A stretch of 64,000 bases of DNA from Lactarius indigo (taxonomy: Eukaryota; Basidiomycota; Agaricomycetes; Russulales; Russulaceae). Below the pieces are notes generated by a model, which was not told the origin of the DNA, did not search any database, and saw only the letters and a program-made list of their open reading frames with translations. The DNA is taken from contig JAFKAC010000064.1 of NCBI GenBank assembly GCA_025766275.1, positions 1-64,000 on the forward strand, read 5' to 3'. Every line of letters begins with the position of its first letter. Position 1 is the stretch's first letter. The position numbers and the translations under genes are program-made. Positions 59,001-64,000 of this stretch are shown here, piece after piece.

Positions 59001-60772
59001 TAAATGTCGTAATTTCGTTCCGCTTCGGAGAGCGTCGCCGAGTAGTATCCTATGGGATGTCGTTTTCCGTCAGCCTTCTTTTGTAGTAGTACGGCTCCCA
59101 CCGCGTATCCCGAGGCATCAACCTCTAATTCGAATGGGTCTTGGAGGACCAGGTGCGCCAGTACGGGCTCTTCCGTGACAAGGCTTTTTAATTTGTTGAA
59201 TGCCTTGTCTTCTTCCTCCGTCCATCGCCATTCTTCATCTTTCCTTGTTAATTTGGTGAGTGGTTTGGCGTGGGTTGCAAAGCCGCGTATGAAGAGTCGG
59301 TAAAAGTTGCAGAAGCCGAGGAAGGATCTGACATCTTTGACCTTTGTCGGTGTTGGCCAATCTTTGATTCCCTGAACTTTTACGGGGTCCATTCGGGTCA
59401 CCCCCCTCTCAAGGATTACCCCCAGGTAATCCATACGCGGCTGATGGAATAGACACTTTTCTAGCTTGAAGTAAAGATCGTGTTCCTGCGCGACACGCAA
59501 AACGTCGCGGACTGCCGCGGTATGGGCTGTCAAATCGTGATCAAAGTGAGTGGCGATTCCGATATCATCCATATAGACACGTATCGTAGTGCCCAATCGT
59601 TCGTGTTTTGCAATGGTGTCACGGTAAATGTGGTTCATCATCACCTGGAAGGTCGCGGGGGAGTTGGTGAGACCGAAGAACATGACCATAGGCTCAAAGA
59701 GGCCAAACTTGGTTTTGAAGGCTGCCTTTTCTTGGTCGCCGTCGCGGATACGTATATTATTGTAGCCCCATCGAATGTCGAGTTTGGTGTAGATGTGGGC
59801 ATTGCTGAGGTCAAGAATGAGGTCCTGAATGAGCGGAAGGGGGTACTGGTTGCAAATAGTGTGTGAGTTGATGACCCGGTAGTCCTGTACAGGGTGTAGT
59901 TTTCCGTCCTTCTTTTTGATGAAAAAGAAAGATGACGCGCACGGGGAAATAGAAGGGCGTAGATAACCCTGTTTCAATTTTTCGTCTAGGAACTCCTTGA
60001 GTTCGCCTTCTTCCTTTTGCGTCATAGGGTATATTTTGCAGTCTATGGCGGCCGGCGCGGACGGTTTGAAGTCGATTGCGTGGTCCCACGGCCGAGCTGG
60101 AGGGAAGCGATGCGAGGCTTGCTCGCTGAATAGCTTGCTGAATGCGGCATATTCTGGGGGAAGGGCGATCGTTGCGTGGTGTTGTTTTGCTTGTATGGCC
60201 AGTTCTGTCGAAGTAGTGGCTCTTGCGTACGTTTCTTCTTCTAGTTCTCATACGATATCTTCCCTCTTGGCCACTATCAGGGCTCGAGTAGCGGTTGTCG
60301 AAAGCAGCGTTTCTTCGGTGGCCAGCACCACTGGTTGCATGTCGGGGTGTATGGTTGCTGTAGCCCACTGGATAGTGGGTTCGAAGGCACTGAGCCAGGG
60401 GTAGCCAAGGACGATGTCCTCGCTTCCGAGATCCGTGACCAGGAGGGTCATCTTTTTCACCTGTCCTCGTGTTTTCACTTCTAGGTTAACGTAATGAGTG
60501 ATCAACCCAGCTTTGTTTTCCGTATTATCTATATTCCATATTTTGCGCGGTGTTTCTAATGGGCGCATCGGGATTCCTGCCCGCTTTGCCATGCTTGGTC
60601 AGATGAAATTGTCAGTCGCTCCAGAGTCGACCAACACGTTGGTTTCAGTTGTTTGGTATTCCGTTCGGACAGTTACTGGAATTCACAATGATCGATAGCG
60701 TGTTGTCACGATTACAGAATTACAATGTAAGGCCCTCACCCAGACTGACGGGTTCAGGCGTCCCAAAAACCC
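56042..60772 (-). pseudogene. E4 pol polyprotein (multiple TGA stops)
   Basis: Same architecture as E1 pol: protease LVDSGATDNFI (about 60630), [11 protein letters not shown] (about 59570), RNase H (ELEVDASGYAVGAVLLQKK; IYSDHLNLQYW), integrase (HGHPGI; CAECQ; TVTDHD; ISDRDPWF; GQSERTNQW), chromodomain (YLIKWKGYPDSENQWV, about 57310-57440), C-terminal extension, stop at 56042. TGA codons at 60683-60685, 60599-60601, 60248-60250, 58697-58699, 58457-58459, 58349-58351, 56831-56833 and 56480-56482 all lie in one frame. Inactive as it stands. Confidence 0.9.
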
Positions 60773-62814
60773 TCTTTTCCCCATAGGTCCTGAAGTATGA
60801 GGTCCTTTACCTCATCCGTGCTATTGGCCACCTGTGTGAGCCATTCCTTCGCCTGTTCCCCGGCCGTTTTCGTATTTGCTGCGTTAATTTGGGGTGCGGG
60901 TGTCACGCTTGGTGCTGGCGACATGTATCCTGGTAGCGACGGGGCATACTGTGAGGGTGCGTATTGGGATACGGGCCCTTGCGGGTACCCTGTAGTTTCG
61001 GTCATGCGACTGCTGGATGCAGCGGTCGGCCACTGTTGCTGGATGCGTGGATGCGGACAATTTCGTGAGAGATGCCCCGGAGCGTGACAGTTATAGCAAA
61101 GGACGTTCCTTAAGTCCCTTCGAGAGCCCCCTCTTCCTCGTCCCCTTGCTCCTGGTCCTCCTCTTGGTGGGAATGGCGGTGTGGGCCAATTGTGATGCGG
61201 TAGTTTATTGAAGTCGATATCTTCGGACCCTGCCAATCTCACCTTTGCGCAGTCGGCGGAGGTATCCATGGCCCAGGGGTTGGTCTGTGGTAGGTTTTGT
61301 GGGACCGCCCATCCCGCGTTGCCACTTTGCTTCTTCGGCTGCGTCGTCGTATTCTTGTACTCATTGAGCCTCGCTTTGAGGTGTATATAGTTCTTTTGTC
61401 GCTTGAGGACCGCTCTCTTCCAGTCGTCGAATGTCACAGGGTCGTCGAATTGGAGCGCGTTTTTGAAGAGTTCCTTGGGCAAACCCGACGTGAAGAGGTC
61501 GATGGTTTGCAGTTCGTTGAGGCGGTAATGAGCTTTCCGTGCAAGCTGTTCAAAGTCATTGACGTACTTGTCAATATCCTCGCCCGCCATCTTGAAGCCC
61601 TTTCGTAGTATAGCCTGGGCTTGTTCTCGTTCTAGCGTATTTTCAAAGCGCTGGCTGAAGCCATCGGCAACAGCTTCCCAGAGCGCTGGGGTATAGGGAC
61701 TAATCCCTCGTTGTATCTGTCGATTGAGCCAGTTCAGGAAGGATAATACCCATTCGCTGACGGCTCCGCCTTTGATGTAGGATAGGAACAGGAGACATCT
61801 CCTATAGTCGTTTCGCATGATGGGGGCGTCTAAATTCATGCCCCAATAGACGTGCCACTGTGTCAGGAACTGGTCGATTTTAAGTCTGTCTCCATCAAAA
61901 ATGGAAGGTGGCTCGCCGGTGAGTTTCTCATTATGATGTCCTCCTCCTCCTCCACCGGCGTCTCCTCTGCCTCCGCCTCCGCCTCCGCCTGGCGGTCCAC
62001 TAGGCGGTCTTCGCGGTGGCTCGGTTCTTTGTATGTCGAAAGGTACTCCTCCTCCCGGCGGCGGTGGTGGATCTCCACTGGGTCCGCTGATCCCTGGAGG
62101 TAGCTCTAATGCAATGGGTCGTCCTGACGGCGGGTCTCCTCTGTCGGATCCTATGGCTCGGAATATTGCGGCGTCGTCTGCCGTCATTCGCCTTCCAGTT
62201 TCTGGGTTGATAGGCATGAGTACTTCTCTTGCTTCTGTTTGTATGGCGCGCGCTTCTTCAAGTGCCACCTCTTCCATTGCTTGCGTGATAGTGGCCATGA
62301 TGGCTGGCGATCGGATGTGAATTGGTTCTGGCTCTGTGATATGTGCGGACTCAGCTCGTTCTAGGAGGAAATCCTGCACTGCTCCTCCACTAGTTTCCGA
62401 CTGATCCGGTCTTCGTCCTTCGCTTTCTTCTTGGCTTTGCTCCTCTTCTTCTTCTGACACCACTTCTCCCGTAGAGTGTTCTCTTACTTGTCCGTCAATA
62501 GGGCCCCAATCGGCTCGACTGTTGAGTTCTCATGTGTCGATATCACAGCGATATCGAGGTCCTGCTGGTCGTACGACGTCCCACTGGGAGTCTATGGGGT
62601 TCCACGTAATCTCTACCCAACACAGATGGTCGAAGTTGAACTCAACTGGGCGGAATCTGGTAGGTCCGTTAAACTCTACGAAGTATCCGGTTTCCTCTTG
62701 TCTGTCCCTCCAACTGGCAGCTTGTAGAAAGTGCGTGGGGACGTTTCTTTCTCCTCGCCTCGGAATCGAATAAGGACGGAAACTCGTCCACTGGTCTCTT
62801 GTTGTTACGGCCAC
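60754..62814 (-). pseudogene. E4 gag (one internal TGA)
   Basis: N-terminal module RDQWTSFRPY...GYFVEFNGPTRFRPVEFNF, TGA at 62530-62532 (where E1 has Arg in DARELNS), Gly/Pro-rich hinge (about 61940-62120), gag core (FLTQWHVYWGMN; LFTSGLPKELFK), Arg/Gly patch, CCHC knuckle CYNCHAPGHLSRNC (about 61060-61100), stop 60754-60756. The frameshift heptamer is at 60766-60772 (minus GGGTTTT). Confidence 0.9.
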
Positions 62815-62820
62815 GATGGT

Positions 62821-62831
62821 ATCTTGGTCTT
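62821..62831 (-). promoter_or_regulatory. E4 self-primer binding site
   Basis: Minus AAGACCAAGAT, two bases from the 5' LTR, complementary to LTR bases 63062-63072, which start 34 nt from TATTTAAA (63099-63106). Confidence 0.7.
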
Positions 62832-62833
62832 AA

Positions 62834-63365
62834 TGTAATGTCGTCATGACGTCAGCCCGACTTGAGCTCGAAAGAGGCAATAACAACTTAGCGAAGATCC
62901 TTGCTGACACGACGACACGTAGGTCTGTGCTCTTGTCCCGGTGAATACTCGGAGGTACACCGACAAGACTCGATAGGTAGTCACAAGCGGAGTTGGACTT
63001 GGTCTAGCACTATAAGGCGAAAGAGAGATGAGGGAGAAATGGAAACAAGTGACGATTCAAGAAGACCAAGATGGCGTATCTTGGTCTTCGCAAGACAGTT
63101 TAAATACAAGTCAAGCAGGCTTTCAAGCGCTGCTATGAGTCACAGTAATGTAGCGTCCAACGTATCGCGTAAGTAGCTCGAATCCTAATACTACTAGTAC
63201 CAGTACTAGTGGCGTCGGTCATCAGTCAGCAATCGTATCGTATCTCCTATCACATCACCGTATCACCGTAGTAGAGTCCGCAACTAATCTTCCTTACCGC
63301 CGTAGCTGCAACCGGTACAGTAAGGGTTCCGAGTCATGTGTAGTCGTACAGTCCAAAACGTGACA
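62834..63365 (-). repeat. E4 5' LTR
   Basis: 532 bp, tgtaatg...cgtgaca; differences from the 3' LTR are transitions, several at CpG (cg/tg). Contains TATA-like box, palindrome and primer. Confidence 0.92.
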
Positions 63366-64000
63366 CTGCGAGCTGCACCTTAGCTCGGTCTGCCGAGGTA
63401 TCCATGGCCCAGGGATTCGTCTGTGGTAGATTTTGTGGGAGCACCCATCCTGCGTTGCCGCTTTGCTTCTTTGGCGGAGAGGGGGTATTCTTGTACTCAT
63501 TGAGCCTCGCCTTGAGGTGTATGTAATTCTTTTGCCTTTTGAGGACGGCCCTCTTCCAGTCATCGAACATGACGGGGTTGTCGAACTGGAACACATTTTT
63601 AAACAGCTCCTTGGGTAACCCCGACGTGAAGAGGTCGATGGTTTGTGGTTCGTTGAGGCAGTAATGAGCCTTCTGTGCCAGCTGTTCGAAGTCATTGACG
63701 TACTTGTCAATATCCTCTCCTGCCATCTTGAAGCCTTTTCTTAGTATTGCTTGTGCTTGTTCTCACTCCAATGTGTTCTTGAATCGTTGGCTGAAGCCGT
63801 CTGCCACAGCCTCCCACAAGCCTCTTGTATAGGGACTGATCCCTCGTTGTATTTGTCGATTGAGCCAGTTCAGGAAGGACAGGACCCATTCGCTGACCAC
63901 TCCTCCTTTGATGTAAGACAAGAACAGGAGGCACCTCCTGTAGTCGTTTCGCATGATAGGGGCGTCTAGGTTCATGCCCCAGTAGACGTGCCACTGTGTT
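63366..64000 (-). pseudogene. E3 gag, middle part (runs off the window)
   Basis: Continues the frame cut at 55478: AMDTSADRAKVQLA next to the ctgcg duplication, then upstream LFTSGLPKELFKN, YVNDFEQLAQKAHY, a TGA at 63763-63765 (Arg in NTLEREQAQ of relatives), and LLFLSYIKGG, MNLDAPIMRN to the edge. The N-terminus and 5' LTR are outside the window. Confidence 0.87.

Larger units (their letters stand above)
55479..63365 (-). mobile_element. E4: Ty3/gypsy chromovirus-type element inside E3
   Basis: 7,887 bp; 532-bp LTRs 55479-56010 and 62834-63365 differing by roughly a dozen transitions; TSD ctgcg (55474-55478, 63366-63370). Gag and pol in full-length order with about eight TGA stops and no indel frameshift seen. 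Older than E1 and R-BTB by LTR divergence. Confidence 0.93.
48911..64000 (-). mobile_element. E3: Ty3/gypsy chromovirus-type element, split twice, runs off the window
   Basis: 3' LTR 48911-49442, pol 49472-53400 and 54213-55022, gag 55004-55478 and 63366-64000. Interrupted by a solo LTR-C (53401-54212, TSD cccct) and by E4 (55479-63365, TSD ctgcg). The 5' LTR lies beyond position 64000. Multiple TGA stops, so it is the most decayed of the four gypsy copies. Confidence 0.9.

Noticed and set aside
1..64000. CRISPR arrays, rRNA or tRNA genes, telomere repeats
   Set aside because: None seen on reading both strands; short tandem repeats present are minisatellites or LTR-internal.

Overview
The window looks like a nuclear contig of a basidiomycete fungus, most likely an Agaricomycete. 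The evidence is short (about 50 nt) GT-AG introns, ZNFX1/NF-X1-type helicase genes, a RecQ-like helicase of the kind common in mushroom-forming fungi, and chromodomain Ty3/gypsy retrotransposons. I cannot name the genus from sequence alone.

Left third (1 to about 23,270): a tandem array of three ZNFX1-like superfamily-1 helicase genes, all on the minus strand. Copy A has only its first exon in the window (1-274). Copies B (3055-11022) and C (12578-20701) are complete and share exon structure. The order is RGG box, CCCH zinc finger, UPF1-like helicase core, NF-X1 zinc fingers, a RING-like Cys/His cluster and a C-terminal RZ-type zinc finger. Relatives include fission yeast Hrr1, Neurospora SAD-3 and animal ZNFX1, which act in small-RNA silencing or RNA sensing. 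The intergenic spacers are duplicated too and carry small decayed ORFs.

Right two thirds (23,533-64,000): one RecQ-like helicase gene on the plus strand, broken by nested LTR retroelements. Target-site duplications (TSDs) and uninterrupted second copies allow the nest to be resolved. (i) A solo LTR of an 811/812-bp family ('LTR-C') at 23656-32148 (TSD taaag) sits in the helicase and holds gypsy element E1 (24169-31845, TSD tgtat). (ii) Gypsy element E2 (32340-47367, TSD cagaY) sits in the helicase, and its left LTR is split by a 7,218-bp element called here R-BTB (32361-39578, TSD cgatg). (iii) The helicase tail runs into a truncated LTR-C (48471-48892). It is followed by gypsy element E3 (48911 past the right edge), which holds a solo LTR-C (53401-54212, TSD cccct) and gypsy element E4 (55479-63365, TSD ctgcg).

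Most unusual object: R-BTB. It has identical 437-bp LTRs, a polypurine tract and a self-priming-type primer site. Instead of gag-pol it carries about 6 kb of reading frame with a BTB/POZ domain and a CCHC knuckle and no reverse transcriptase, integrase or protease. It therefore looks like a recently mobile, non-autonomous retroelement that captured a host BTB sequence. Other signals are 11-nt self-primer/PBS pairs at a constant 34 nt from TATA in four elements, a conserved -1 frameshift cassette between gag and pol, a conserved domain after the chromodomain, and about 21 premature stops that are all TGA and fit CGA-to-TGA (CpG deamination).
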